A DNA stretch of 64,000 nucleotides from Podaxis mareebaensis. Lineage: Eukaryota; Basidiomycota; Agaricomycetes; Agaricales; Agaricaceae. This document shows, one piece after another, positions 1 through 13,120 of this stretch. The notes beneath the pieces were generated by a model. The model searched no databases, was not told the origin of the DNA, and saw nothing but the letters and a program-made list of their open reading frames with translations. The stretch's first letter is position 1. Each line of letters begins with the position of its first letter. The position numbers were made by a program, and so were the translations under genes. The DNA lies in the NCBI GenBank assembly GCA_018524725.1, contig JAEUWP010000188.1, positions 62,001-126,000 of the forward strand. The letters run 5' to 3'.

Positions 1-1882
1 AGAATCTTGCTTGGCGTGAGTGTCTGTAATTGACATAGGGCCTACGAATTAATGTGGATGGTCTCCTCAGATCCAACAGAGCCAGAGCTCATAGAGGCTA
101 AGTGACTCGTAGGAAAACAGATACCATCAGTAGTCGGCTGGGGTATTTCAGTCCCCGTTCTAACTGCGGCCGAGTGATGCGATGAAGACATGTTTTCTGA
201 CTGGAAACGTTCCAAAAAGAAGGGAAAGGAGTAGAAAAAAAAGGAAAAGATAACAGTGTAACTGCAAGCTATGTTTGAACGGATTCGAACTGGTATGGAA
301 GAAGTAACACAATAATGTACGTAGTAGCCGTCGGGACAGGTTATCAAGCTCAAGCTTCGCCGCACTGGAGTCGTGGGAAATTGCATCAGCACCCTTATTC
401 TCGTTTGAGAGAAAGCACTGACTCGTTTTTCCTCTTCAATCAACAAACCGTCACTGTCATCACTTCAAGACTCTCCAATCCAAAGTATTTAATATTCTTG
501 GAGGCTTGCCCGATATTTCAACATCCACTGGATAAAGAATGCGAAGTCAAAGCTCCCTTGGACTGTCTTGCCATAACGGCATCCTTGCTCTGGATGAACC
601 TTTCACCTTTTCTCTGCATCGGCTTCCGTGCCCGTTGGATATCGTAACAATACTGGGCTGGTACTGCAAGTCGACGCCTATTTTGCTTCAAGGTCAAAAT
701 GCTAGCGGCATGTGCGGTGCCCTTGTGTTGGCGATGATGCGGACCCACAGGAAGTGCCGAATGGCTACCATGTCATTGGGGGTGAATCGCGAGTCTGGAC
801 GTTGAATGCAAGTACGTATGTTACTTGCATCCTGTGTTCTTTCTTTATTCCCCCGTGCGCGTGGAAGATAGATGGTGTCTGCTCAGTGTCCATGTGGGCA
901 CGAAGGCATGGCGTGCATGAGAAATTGCGCGATCGGGCCCCCATAACGTCGGGTCAAAGAGCGAGCTTTACCCATGCAATCATTGGATGAGCGTCTGACG
1001 TGAGCTAGACTTGAAATGCAAACAAGTGATCGAGTTATTCATAGATTCATGGATAAGGACAAGGGGGACGCTTCTTCCGATGTGGCCAGCCCCGATATGT
1101 GTCGGTCCTCGGGTTCCAAGGCCTTTCCAAAGCCTGTTTGTCATGTTGAGCAGTGGGTGGACTCGCAGGTTGTGAGTAGGCGTCACCTACCATGGGTAGG
1201 AGGAATCTAGGTGGACTACCGTCTTGGATCTTGATGACGGGGGTAGAGGTTGATTAGATGTTTCCTGAGGTGTGTCCTCTGGAGAACCTTGTACTCTAAA
1301 GAGTCCGCTTTTCTCACTTCTTGAATTAAGGTTATGTCGAGACAAACACGGTTGCAAGATTTGGGAAGCGCGGTTCTGGAGGCTCTTCAATGATGGGTAC
1401 AGCACCTCGACCCGGAGATCACACGAACTGTAAACCATGAACTGAAGTGGTGCAGGTGCAGATGCGAACGGGTAATGGGAATGGACGGCGCTAGAAGACG
1501 TAAGTGTTGCGAAGATTGTGTATACACCTAAACAGGTATCGATACAGGTGATGATTCGGTTAGGATTCTACCAGGAAGAAGCACGAAGCACGCAAGCAAG
1601 ACCTAAGGTGGCGCTTTATGGACGTGGCCACATGGTCGAGCTGTCCAGTGATAATGGGGACAGATAGGTTAAAGGTATGGTGGATGTGCTTCTAATTCTT
1701 CCATTCCGGACGTGAGTAAGTGAAGGCTGATTAACCAGGCGTATATAGCCAGATCCCTGGGAGTCCCGCAGGGTGGTTCTGTTCCCTGCCTCAGCTCCTT
1801 CCCTCGTCTTTTACTTCGGTTTGGGTGACCGAGTATTGGCAGCTCTGCTTGTCATTCCACAGTTGCAGAGGCGCTTGCGAAG
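1..1882. other. Left-edge region, no convincing gene
   Basis: Open frames here are short and show no recognisable motif. One stretch around 712-810 reads like coding sequence just before a possible GTACGT donor (frame containing PNGYHVIGGESRVW), so a fragment of an unrecognised gene may lie at about 540-830. I could not join it to other exons. The last 140 bases are the promoter and leader of the transporter gene that follows. Confidence 0.4.
1742..1747 (+). promoter_or_regulatory. TATA-like element upstream of the OPT gene
   Basis: TATATA lies about 135 bases before the chosen ATG at 1883 and is followed by a C/T-rich leader, as is common in fungal promoters. The assignment rests on sequence and position only. 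Confidence 0.4.
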
Positions 1883-4800
1883 ATGACACTACTGGGTAGA
1901 CTCGGTCGGAAGGCCAAGGCCACCGAGGAGGATGGAAAGTCCCCTGCTTTGCATAACTCCAAAGTTAACAATGAGAAGTATAATGAGAAGGCAGGGTATG
2001 ACATCAAGACTGACGAGAAGGCGTCAGTGGAGGAGGATTCATTTATGAGGGGCGGTACAGATGAGGAGGTGCAGATGTTGAACGGCGAGCCTGTGATCAC
2101 GACTGGGAGGGATGTGTCGAGATATGTCGTAGATATCAGAGATGATGGAGAGGCCGCACTAACTTTCAGGTCTCTAACGCTCGGGACGGTGTGGGCTGGG
2201 TTGGGGGCAGCTCTGTGCCAGGTGTGTACTCATTCCCCAGGTGGAAGTTGAGGCATAGAAGGGCTGATGGCGTCCTGTGCAGATCTACCTATTCAAACCA
2301 CTGCAAATGACGGTGTCGACTGTCTTTTTGCTCTTGTTGATCTATACTTCCGGAAATATATGGGCTAAGTTTTTGCCGACAAGAGAGAAAGTTATAGGGA
2401 CCCGATTGGAGTTTTTGGCCCCTGCTATTGGGTTCGTGAATCCAGGAAGATTCTCAATAAAGGAGGTCCGCTATGGTTCATCTTGATCGATTCAAAAGCT
2501 GATTATGTTCGGATATCCGACAGCATGTTGTTGCTTCGCTTGTAGCGTCGACGGCTGCCTATGGGAGTACTGCCGTTTTGAACTTCGCGGTTCAGAGGGT
2601 AGGTACATCCAGTGCACAGAACGCTAGGTCTGCTGATTACCCCTATTAGCTATACTATGACACGCACGTCGAAGCACTGACGGCCATCCTTGCAACATTC
2701 TCTACGGCTTGCTTTGGGTGAGTTGCATATATCCTACGGAAACTCGACGTCTAACCCTAAATCCACTAGTTATGGCTTGGTCGGTCTCCTCCGTCCCTTG
2801 ACAGTCTATCCTTCCGAAATGGTTTATTGGGGTGTAGGTGCTGTTTGAACCTTTCTCATTCTTGATCTAACTAACGAAACCCCAGAATCTTCCTACAGTA
2901 TCAGTCTTCCAAGGTAGAGCCAAGTTGCTAAACGTAGGAATATTACAACTGATGCCGGAACTAAAGCTCTGCATTTCGACACCTCGGCAAACGGCAAGCG
3001 TGTTAAACTCTTCTGGACCGCTTTCACTGGGATGTTCATTTACGAAATCTTGCCGGCTTACATTTTCCCATTGCTCAATGGTGTGAACGTCTTTTGCTTG
3101 GCGTCACAACATGCCTCTCAGAAGGTCGTGGATGTATTTACCAATTTGTTTGGTGGAACGGATGGTAACGAGGGATTGGGACTGCTAAGCATTTCGTTCG
3201 ACTGGCAATACATTGGATCATCGTGCGTTTTCGAAATTGCGCCTTTCTCATTAGAGAGCACTGACACTCGCTTCTAGATTTATGAGCTGGCCACTTATCC
3301 AGCAAGGTATATCCACATTATTGAATCAAACACAGCCATATCTCACTCCCTATCCAGCGAACTCATGGGTCGGCTATTTCGTTTGTTATATTGCTATCAT
3401 GGCCATCTATTACACCAACACATGGAATGTGAGTTCTAATCCCCTGTCCTTGAATCAACTCTGCGGCTGACAGATTCAACCAGTCGCTTGACTTTCCAAT
3501 GCTGTCGACATCCATTTTTTCTTCGAATGGCTCGGTTTATCATCAGTCCGCCGTCTTTGGTCCCACCTTCCAACTTAATGAGACTGCCCTCGCAGAAGTT
3601 GGGCTGCCAGCCCTGACAGGATCAAACGCGTGGAATAGTTTGTGTGCCAACCTTGCCGTAAGTGATTAATCAGAGCTAGAGAATGCTCCTTCTCATCTTA
3701 TTCTGCAGATTGGCAGTTTGATTGCACATGTCATCTTTTTCTGGGGAGGGTATACTAAGGACTCGTTCAAGTTGGCTTATAGAAAAACCCAGCCAGATCC
3801 CCATTACCAGGTGAGATCTCCGCTATGATGTGCTCAGAAGTTACTAAAATGATTATCTCAGGCGATGCAGAAGTACAAAGAGGCGCCTTGGTGGTGGTAT
3901 GTTATACTTCTTTTGCTGTCCTTCTTTGCTGGTAAGCGATGTGACGATTGGGGATAATCTGAAGAACTCATGTCCCTTTAGGGTTGATCGTGGTGCTCAA
4001 AGGTCAAACAACTCTGCCCTGGTGGTCATACATTGTTGCGCTGTTACTCGGTACTTTCGTGACGGTAATAGCACATACTTAGACTCCGAAACATCTCCTC
4101 ATTCATCCATCAGCCCTTCTCTACTCTGCTATATGCCAGAATGGGTAATGGTATCGCTACAAATCAACTCATGAAGATGGTTGCGGGTGCTGTTAATCCA
4201 GGCAAGCCAGTGGCTAACCTCTACGTAAGTGACCTGGATCCGTTCTAAGATTGCCTAAAGACCGTGAACCCGTATAGTTTTCGATGTGGAGTCACGACGT
4301 CGTGTCTACATCCATTGGATTGGCAGGGGACTTGAAGATGGGCCAATACCTCAAGATTCCTCCTCGCGTCATGTTCCTGACCCAGGTCTGGGGAACTATT
4401 CTGGGTGGGTCTTGCGTCACGGAATGAAGTTCTGGCTTACTCATAACCGGAATAGGTGCAATGGTCAACTATGGTGAGCGTTGAACCCTGGAATTAGGTC
4501 ACTACAACTATCCGCTAACTTCGTCACTACCAGTGGTTATGATCTCCGTCGTTACAGCACAGCGTGAAGTTCTACTCAGTCCCACCGGAACCAACGTCTG
4601 GAGTGGGCAGGTGACGCAGAGCTTGAACAGCGCAGCTGTTACCTGGTCTCTAGCGAAGCAATTGTATGGACCTAGTGGTCCCTATTTCATCATTCCATTG
4701 GGGTTGTTGATCGGAATGGTTCCGACCTTCGTGCAGTGGCTCATCTGGAGGGTGCGTAGTCACTCGATTGAAGTGCTCTGCTGCGGACCCTGTATTGACT

Positions 4801-5269
4801 ACGTGAGCTAGCGCTGGCCGAAAATCGGACCTGTCAAGGTGGACACGATTATGCTCCCGATCATTTTTATGGTGGGTCCCACGTGTGATTCTATTGGGGT
4901 ATGAAATACATCTGACACGCGGAAACAAGTATTCCTCGTGGATGTCGGTCGGTGTAAACTCGACGATCACCTCTTCCATCATCGTCGGCCTCGTGACCCA
5001 GCTCTGGTTGAGGAAACATCACCCAGGGTGGTACAAGAAATATAACTATATCCTCGGAGGAGCGTTAGACGGTGGAGCTCAGGTTATGATATTTGTCTTG
5101 TCATTCGCGGTCTTTGGTGCCTCCGGCATTGAGAGGCGGTTCCCTGCGGTAAGTGGCGCGACCCTTTAGCACTGCGTCAGCGACTCTAATGATGTCATTC
5201 CATTAGTGGGCTGGTAATCCAGCTAAGGGGAACGTTGATTATTGCAATGGAAATGGAGCACTCGATTGA
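1883..5269 (+). CDS. OPT family oligopeptide transporter, multi-exon
   Basis: Integral membrane transporter of the OPT family, which in fungi imports small peptides (or related compounds) with protons across the plasma membrane. The gene is cut by more than a dozen short introns. Joining exons by GT/AG and phase gives an acidic cytosolic N-terminus, then many hydrophobic segments. Family signatures are visible: FLPTREKVIGTRLEFLAP, a version of NPGPF-x-x-KEH (NPGRFSIKE, then HV across an intron), NLPTVSVFQ followed by ALHFDTSANGKRVKLFW, YYTNTWN, and MWSHDVVS. The C-terminus has the usual WAGNP...VDYCNGNGALD ending, with stop TGA at 5267-5269. I chose ATG 1883 because it opens the longest frame leading into the first membrane segment. 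The P to R change in NPGPF is the only odd residue. No frame-breaking change was found, so it looks intact. The substrate is not deducible. Confidence 0.9.
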
Positions 5270-5757
5270 TAGTTCGATCTAGTAGAGGCAGAATAATGAT
5301 CTAACTCATGTCATCCCATAGGAAGATTCTCATTCTTCCAAAGTATATATATGTTGATTTTAAACGCTATCCATGGACTGAGTATTTGGGGATCGTGGCC
5401 TGGGCTGCGAATTACGTATGTATTCTCATGCACCGTTATTTGCATCCGAAGACGTTGCCCAACATCACTAATTGCACTTGATCCAATTTATCCTTAAGGA
5501 TCTATTAATGTCCAAGGGACGGAGAGAGCAGATAGAAGGAACTAAGCCAAGTAATCAACGGACTTCTCGAAATCCATTCGATCCGCCAGGCCTCAACATC
5601 ACATCCACAAGAAACGGGGATCCGGCACTGCGCAGGCAAGTGAGTGAGTGACAGGCCAAATAAAGGTAAAGCAGACAGGCAACGCCGTAGAATCGTGGCC
5701 CACGCATGTTCCACCAAAACAGCGTTCTCTCTCACTGAAAACTCGTTTCGCTCAGCT
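5270..5757. other. Intergenic region between OPT and RING genes
   Basis: It holds the 3' end of the transporter gene and the promoter or leader of the RING gene. An open frame runs into the RING start from about 5644 but has no ATG before 5758. I see nothing else. Confidence 0.5.
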
Positions 5758-8756
5758 ATGTCGCCGCACAGAATTGCGGACGCAGCTCGTATCTCTCCAT
5801 ATCCTAGCACTATTCGAGCACAGGAATCAGAACGTCCCGATGCTTCGGCGAATTCAGCTTCAGGGTCGGGAGCTTCATCGTCCAAAGCGAGATTGATGGC
5901 GGCCGCGGCAAATACCAGTAGTCGCTCGACGAGGACTACCGAAAGATCGTCAGCTAACGGTGGAAGGCAAGGACAGGATGAGGACGTGAGGTTCAATATA
6001 GGCCCAAGGAATATCCGGAATCTAATGAGCCGACGGAATGGGAGGGGTGGAAGGTCGGGTCGAGCGATACTGGATGGCATTGAAGAAGGTAGATATAACA
6101 AACGAAGACGCATGGCATCTTACGGACTCGGTGCTGATGCTACTTTTGCTTCTAGGCGTACCGAATTACCCACCGCCGTCATTCCAGGAGGCGGTAGGCA
6201 CCCCGTTGTTGTCGTCCAGCATGACTAGTCAGTCGTCGTCGTTACCTGCGTCGTTGGACATGACTGGTCGTCGCCCGGTTGAGCGTCAGCATGACATGTC
6301 AGAAAGTGAATCCTCGATGAGCCAAGGGTCTCCTTCAGAAACGCCGTCGGCTTCGGAATCTGAGGATTCTCTGGAGATTATCGAGACAGTTCATCCGCCT
6401 GGACTGTCGACGAGAGAACAAGAGAATGGCTCGAGAGGGCGTCAGGGGATTGAGTTTCCCTGCCCAAGCCCTTCAGTTGGGTCAACAACGTGCGTCAATG
6501 CGAGTATCTCTCCACTATCCGAATCTGGGTTGCCGCGCGGACGGGCGAAGACGAAGCTGAAAAGTGTTTTGGACTTGACGGAGGATATACCGGAACCAGA
6601 GCCGGAACCCAGTCCTGTACGGTCCACGAAGAAAAGGTTCTTATCGTTGTCGCCACTTCGGACGCTATTTCCGCCGAAACACCAAGCATTACAAGTACGA
6701 GCACTTTCTGCTCATCCTTCTCCTGGAACATCACCATACGCCACCCCACGTTCTACTCATTTCTTCCGAAGCACGACTTCACTCGCATCTTCTTCCGTCC
6801 TTCGGCTTCCTTTTGCTGGTTCGACGTTGACGTTAACAGCAAATAAGCCTGAGAGTGCCAAACCCTCGAAGAAGTTCTTCCACAGTAAGGAGAAAGAAAG
6901 GGAGAGAGAGCACGACGAGTGTTCCTCTGAGTCCTTGGATTCTTGGGAATTCCTCGAATCCGAAGATTCACGGCGAATTGATAATGAACCACGCAGCCTG
7001 ATGGCTATGATAGCACCTGTTCCAGATTCACCTTCCCCAGTGCTGAGCTCGGAACTATCGCCAGCACGAAGCTTGAGCTTCACGTACGGTGCTCCTCCCA
7101 CCCCCACAACCCATTCCCCTCTATCTCCAATGATTTCGCAACCGGTTTCGGCTCCCGCACAAACGCAACCAACGACGACGTCGTGGAATGAACCCCACCC
7201 GTTATCATTGCGCGATAGGAAGGTCGCGGAAGCTATCGAGCCGTTTTTGAGGCGACGGCCACGAAGAGACGGGACCCATCATAGATCGAGGACTACGCCA
7301 AACCCGATCGTCGCAGTTCCTCCAATCCCACCCGGTGCTGGACCACCGGTGACCACTGTTCGAACGAGAATGAATCCTTCTAACCACCAAAACAATCAAT
7401 CGACCGTGAACGCGGATATGACTGTGTGCCCGACATCAGAGCGATGCGAATCGATCACTGCCTCCGGGGGAGGTGACAGCACTGTAAGGATTAACGATAA
7501 CACCCATGATTTCCAGCGGGCTCTGGAAACTCCACTTCCATCAAGTCCTGTTCGTCCATTATTATCATCGCCGCACACAAAAGGCACATCTGCACAATCT
7601 TCCCCATCGCCTGTTATGATCAACATTTCTTCACCAACAACCCCTATACCGGCACGAGGCGGCGCGGCGTTAGACGTCGAAGAGGGAGATGGTGTACAGC
7701 CTTCGCCGGTACCAACCCCAAAGGCGGCGAAGATGTTAGACACACCAATACAAAGGCCCACTACTATCGGATGTGTTTGTAAACACTCCCCAACAGCGAA
7801 AGCTCTTGCTCCAATACAAGATAACAGCGCCTCTTCTCTTCACCCTTCGTCGTCCCACTCTCAACGACCGCTTGTTGAATCGACTATGTCGTCCTCCCCC
7901 TCTCAGGCTGGTCGCCGTCACTATCCTGGAAGGCCACTTCCACGCCCACCACAACCGCAGCCCCCGAGGAATGTCGTGGTTGACTCGATTTATGCTGGAC
8001 ATGAAGCGTTTCAATCGCAGACCTCGGGTAGTCCCAATACTACCTGCCCCGAAGGACTACTAATCGACCTTGAAAACGATGAAGACCCAAACGTCAGCGG
8101 TGCTTGGACACCCCCTATGGATGATCACTCTCACCAGCTCTATCCTCCCTCTGGACCTGCGACCCCCAACAGATCATCCCCCATTGGTTCGTCGTCGTCT
8201 ACACCTGATCCCTCCATCCGTTCTCTTCCCTTGTCCTTCTCGTCTGGGAATGTCTCGTCGCTGAGTGGGTTGTCTGAGATGACGGATTTGGATTTGCTGG
8301 CAGCGGCGCTAGGCGACGGAAATAACGGTGCTGACTACGAGGTGGGTACACATTCCGATCTTGGGCTGTCACCACCACATGGTTTAATGTGTACACTGTT
8401 AGACATTGGTACTCATTTCAGACTTTTTAGGACCTGCTGATGAGGCGCGAACCGGCGGCGACGTCGGCATGGGCACGAATTCCACCATTGATGAGTCAAA
8501 CGTGCCACTCACCGGGCGTGTGGAGGTTCAACGACGGAGGGTCACATCGGATGGGCGTGTCAAGCTGAAGATGAGCGTGTTCGGGGTGTCGGTGAACCAG
8601 TGTGGAATATGCATATCGCAATTCAGGGAGGGCCAGCATGCGAGTATGAGCCCGTCGTGTCAGCATATGTTCCATGAAAATTGTCTAAGGCAGTGGCTCG
8701 TCAGGAGCAAGACGTGCCCGTTATGTCGTATCAGGTTGGATTCTGGAAATCGTTGA
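5758..8756 (+). CDS. RING-H2 finger protein with long disordered N-terminus (probable E3 ubiquitin ligase)
   Basis: The model has three exons, 5758-6088, 6156-8345 and 8431-8756, giving 948 codons plus stop in one continuous frame. The first 850 or so residues are low-complexity, rich in Ser, Pro, Thr, Glu and Arg, with no recognisable domain. The last 60 residues form a C3H2C3 RING: CGIC, then CQHMFHENC, then CPLC, with the spacing of zinc-binding RING-H2 domains. Such proteins normally act as E3 ligases, with the RING recruiting an E2; that activity is inferred. There is no transmembrane segment. The second intron has a weak donor (GTACAC), chosen because GTGGGT four bases upstream would put the RING out of frame. 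The start is the first in-frame ATG. Substrate and localisation are unknown. It lies 279 bp upstream of the Nup96 gene on the same strand. Confidence 0.8.
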
Positions 8757-9034
8757 TATGCACTTTTCTTTCGACATGTTCCCCGTTTTGCTTTTCCCTT
8801 CTGGGTCACTGTTGGATCTTTTTTCATCGTAGCACATGCATAGCTTCATGTACAACACGGACCTTGAATCTCTTGTTCGCAGTTACAAGTTGAACAGCAG
8901 GCGTCACAGAAGGACAAACAAGAACCAATACTATTACATTGTTTGTTCATGCTTGCATCAGAGGGCAATGGCCTTGAGGACGATGTCAGGTGTTGAGAAT
9001 AAACCACGGCCCAATCGGTCCTCTTATTTCCTCT

Positions 9035-12000
9035 ATGGCGCGTTTTCGGGCATATACTAGCGAGAGCAGTAGCAGCGACGACGAGGACCAACGCCCGACA
9101 CGCCTGCCCCCCTCTAAACCCACTGTGCCAGAGGAAACTGTGCAAGAACAAGCAGAACAAGATGAATTGGCGGAAGATGACGATGTTCTGAGCGAATCCG
9201 AAGCTCCAACTTCAGAATCATCTGCATCAGACGAGGACGAGGACGAGTCGACGGCCAAGGCACGTGCAGGACCTATAACGCGGAGGAGAAATGCACTTGT
9301 TCAAGACGAGGACGGTGAAATACGCTATGCGCATGAGGTTGAGGAGGACGGTGTTCTGGCTCAGACGCATGGTCATTTGGATGGGGACCCAACGATTATA
9401 CCGTGGGCACAGCGACTTGGAGTGGACGCGCAGAAAATGCATGTTATGCAGACGTCGCTTTTTCGTATGCCCGAAGAGGCTGCTGCACTCAAAGCACTCC
9501 ACCAAGACACTGGACCCAAAACCTCTCGGAAACGTCTAAACCTGTCTCCACCGAAGACCTTGGCGAGGAAACACGGGAGGGAATCGGACGCGGATGGACT
9601 GAGATTAGATTCGCGAGAGGTTGGTCATATCTGCCGAGCGCGTCACGTCGAAATCTCACCCTGCTACACTCTTCTCTATCAATAATCTTTTAGAGGCGTT
9701 CGTTCGCTCACGACGTAGAGCCACCCGTATATCGACCCTCTCGCAAATATGCAAGAGTTGACAAAACGTCATCAATAGTCAACGGTAACGAGGGCGTTTT
9801 CGTTGATGCTGGGCTTGCTTTGGGTCGGTCATTTCGCGTTGGTTGGGGACCTGGGGGGATGTTGGTGCACCTGGGTAGCATATGCAGTCCAAACTCTTCA
9901 ACGTACGTTATCATTCAGTATTACTCGTTCATTTACTCAGTGTTGTCCTAGCTCGTCCGCTAATTCATCTACATTGAATCTCACCAACACCTCCGCACTC
10001 CTTACTTCCAACTCTGTCAACAACTTGAGTGTAACAGGTTCAACAACGGACTCAGCCATGACTCTCTCTTCCAAATTACTCCAACACCACCTGAGCCACA
10101 CGAATATTGCCCCTGACAGTGCAGGAATTCCAGCCGCATCACCTACACCCTTACCATCTACGTCAACTTCCAGCGATACTACACCACCTCCTTCCACAAC
10201 CAAGCATCTAGACTTCGCTTCCTTTGCCTCCCTCTTCCCATCTACCGACATATCTAGCCCCGCCACTCTATTCCGTCTAGGCGCATCGCTATTTGACCCC
10301 ATAGACCTGCATCTAGGCGCCCAACGTAATTCTTCCATCACGACACCCTCTGCTATCACACCAGACATTCGCAATCGCATTACTTTGTTGAGACGCAAAT
10401 TCGCTCTGGGGCAGTGGCTTGAGGAAGTCCTGAAACCCACTGTCGACTCTGATCTAAGAACAAAAGCTAATGGTCTCGCGTCAGGCGGTGAGTTTTCTTC
10501 TGATGATACAACCTATTATATAGTTCTGACACATGGTTAGGTGCATACACCCCTGCAGATGCAGCATTCACACACCTGACCGGGCATCAGGTAGAGAAAG
10601 CATGCACGGTTGCAGCCGATGGGGGCTACCTCAAGCTCTCAACACTTATTAGTCAAGTGGGAGGTGACGAGATGTTTAAAGATGATATCCGAGAACAACT
10701 TCGGGTGTGGAAAGCAGACAAACTTGGACCTGGTGCTGGTACTGGTTTCGGCAGTGGTCTGGTCGGACGGGGAGTATGGAAGGTTTACTCTTTGTTGGGC
10801 GGTGTACTGGACGATGATGAAGGGGAACTTGCGGATAAGGATGCCGATGTTTGCTCAGGACTAGACTGGAAACGTGTACTTGGGCTATGCCTATGGTATG
10901 GCGAAGGGCTGGAAGCCTCCATTGCCGACGTCGTGAGAGCCTATGAAAAGCTCATCTCAAGACAATCAAGTACAAGATCGAAACCTGAGGCTAAACCATT
11001 ACCTCCCTGGTTGCTCGATGTCCAACGAAAGAAACTCCCGGCGACTTTACTTTCGAAATGGAGTAACCGATCCGCGAGTTCAGAGCCTGATGACCCACTA
11101 TATGCGCTCATTAAACTCCATGCCGACCCCGCTTTATCCTTGTCAAACATTCTGGATCCATTATCGTTCTCATCATCACTTATGGAAGCAGGTATCGCTA
11201 TGTGTTGGCACCTGTATATAGTCCTATCCCGAGTGATGCGGGTACGTGATTTCGCCGACCGGAGACCTGTTGGTTCTCGCAAAACACTCGTGAATGGTAC
11301 CGGTGCTGGAAAAGGCAAAGAGGAGAGCAGCGAAGATGAAGAGAGAGAAGGGAGGTATGAAAGACTCGCAGTAGAGGGCCATTCTCCTACAGCAGATTTG
11401 TTGTCGAGCGCGTACGCGTTCGAATTGGAGAGTTGGGGTATGATCCAGGAGGCTATTTTCGTGCTGTTACATATAGAGGGTAGTGTTGGGTGAGTATCAC
11501 CGCTCTCAGAATCTCCCTTGACTTTGCTCTGCTTGGCGCGGTGATGCTATGATGGTGCTAATGTGTTCTTGTTTTCGTCTTCCGGTGAATTAGTCGTGAG
11601 AAGGCCATCAAAGACCTCTTAGCACGCTCGGCACCTCATTTGGACGAGTGGATGACGCGTGGTATTGTGGGTAGCCTAAAGATTCCGATAGCTTGGGTGG
11701 ATGAAGCCAAGGTAAGCGTGAAATAATCTGAAAATTCTGGTGTTGAATTACCTCCTGTCCTGTCTCTAATCAGGCTCAATACGCGCTAAGCAATGGGGAG
11801 TTCTTTAGGGCATACGAGTTATTCCTGGCTGCCGGACACTATAACGCCGCCCACAATATTGCAGTGTTGGAACTCGCGCCTGATGCGATTCTGGCACGCG
11901 ATTTGGATCTCACAAGAGAACTATTCGAAGTTTTCGATAGTGAAACGAGACACGATAAGATCGAAGGGTGGTTCGTCCGTGGCAAGGTGTGTCCAACCTT

Positions 12001-12506
12001 AAAATGACCTCTTATTCCTGTTCACTGACCAACGCGGTCTGTTTTGATTCAATAGGTCCTTTTGGATTACGTCCACATCCTAACTCGCCTACCCAAACTC
12101 CAAGACCAAATTGAGGATGACAACGAAGACGGTCGACCGGCTGTTACAGATGCAGCTGTTGGTCAAGAAATTGATGATCTCACGAGGCGCGTTCCGAGGA
12201 TCATTGGGATATTGCCAGACGTGTTCTATCGCAGCTGGGCGAGCGATCCCCGCCACACTGCCGCTACGGAGGAGATGGTCAAAAATTTGTTGGCGGTGAC
12301 TGAGAAAGCCAAGCCCATTGCCCTGGTTCGTAGCTTTCTTATTCGTTGCTATGTCATTGCATACGCCATTTAACTGACACATACTTGGCGTTGTTGAACA
12401 GTCTCAGATACAACAGCCTACGTTGACGGTTGTAGATGGCGCAACCAAGGTTGGACTTGTTAGCAGCGTGGGGCTTGCTCGTTTTATCAAAAATATTGAG
12501 GTTTGA
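9035..12506 (+). CDS. Nup96-type scaffold nucleoporin (C-terminal half of the Nup98-Nup96/Nup145 family)
   Basis: Structural component of the Y-shaped (Nup84/Nup107-160) nuclear pore scaffold. Eight exons (9035-9619, 9694-9902, 9952-10487, 10541-11489, 11594-11711, 11774-11986, 12056-12325, 12402-12506) sum to exactly 995 codons including the stop. The N-terminus is acidic and Ser-rich. Next comes the region before the helical domain that is typical of Nup96: IIPWAQRLGVDAQKMHVMQ, and further on LGRSFRVGWGPGGMLVHLG. The rest is alpha-helical, with blocks such as ESWGMIQEAIFVLLH and ELFLAAGHYNAAHNIAVLEL that match the Nup96 helical fold. In yeast and animals this part is released from a Nup98-Nup96 precursor by self-cleavage. 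Here no GLFG repeats or HFS cleavage site precede it, and the upstream neighbour is unrelated, so it appears to be a free-standing gene. No frameshifts seen. Confidence 0.9.
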
Positions 12507-13120
12507 GTTTGGCAGTACGATTGCTACGGTCCTTCCTCCTATTGATGATACATATGTCGTGGCTTCCTAGATCTCGGCCTTGTAATGTGGATATATCATT
12601 ATGTACAACGACCTTATTTGTTGCACGGTTTGTCCACCTGCGATCTGTTCTCTGCGACGACAACTGATCAGGAAATTGAACAAATGCCAACAATCAGAAG
12701 CTCGAAGTCGGAACCGCCACCGCATATGGACAACGTGTCATTGCCTCGAGCCGACCCACTGGCTTAATTAGGGAGAAGTTGGCGAATATAATGATAACTA
12801 AAGCTTTTCCCGCGCCGAGTGAAATGTCAAGTAGGCACAGAAACTGGTTAACGACCAATGTAAACATAGCGACCGGGATTTTTCCTCCATGAAGTGACTT
12901 ATCACCTGATGTAACTCGATGCTATCTCAAGTGGTGACAGGCAAGATCATAAGAACTGTGATGCTCGGAGCTGCTACCTATCGGATATACGAGAACACAA
13001 ATATATTATTTATACATGTACCACGAATTATCGAATCACAGTTCGACTATCATCGCGCCAGGAACTCGCCAGTTTCAGCTGGAAATGTACTTTACGGGGC
13101 CGAGCGTTTCACCTTATCCA
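12507..13120. other. Intergenic region between convergent Nup96 and GH16 genes
   Basis: This holds the two 3' ends, which face each other. Open frames are short and without motifs. I see no gene. Confidence 0.5.

Noticed and set aside
250..310. Minus-strand GTTCGAATCC resembling a tRNA B box
   Set aside because: The flanking bases do not form a T-arm stem, and no A box or anticodon arm is found at the right distance.
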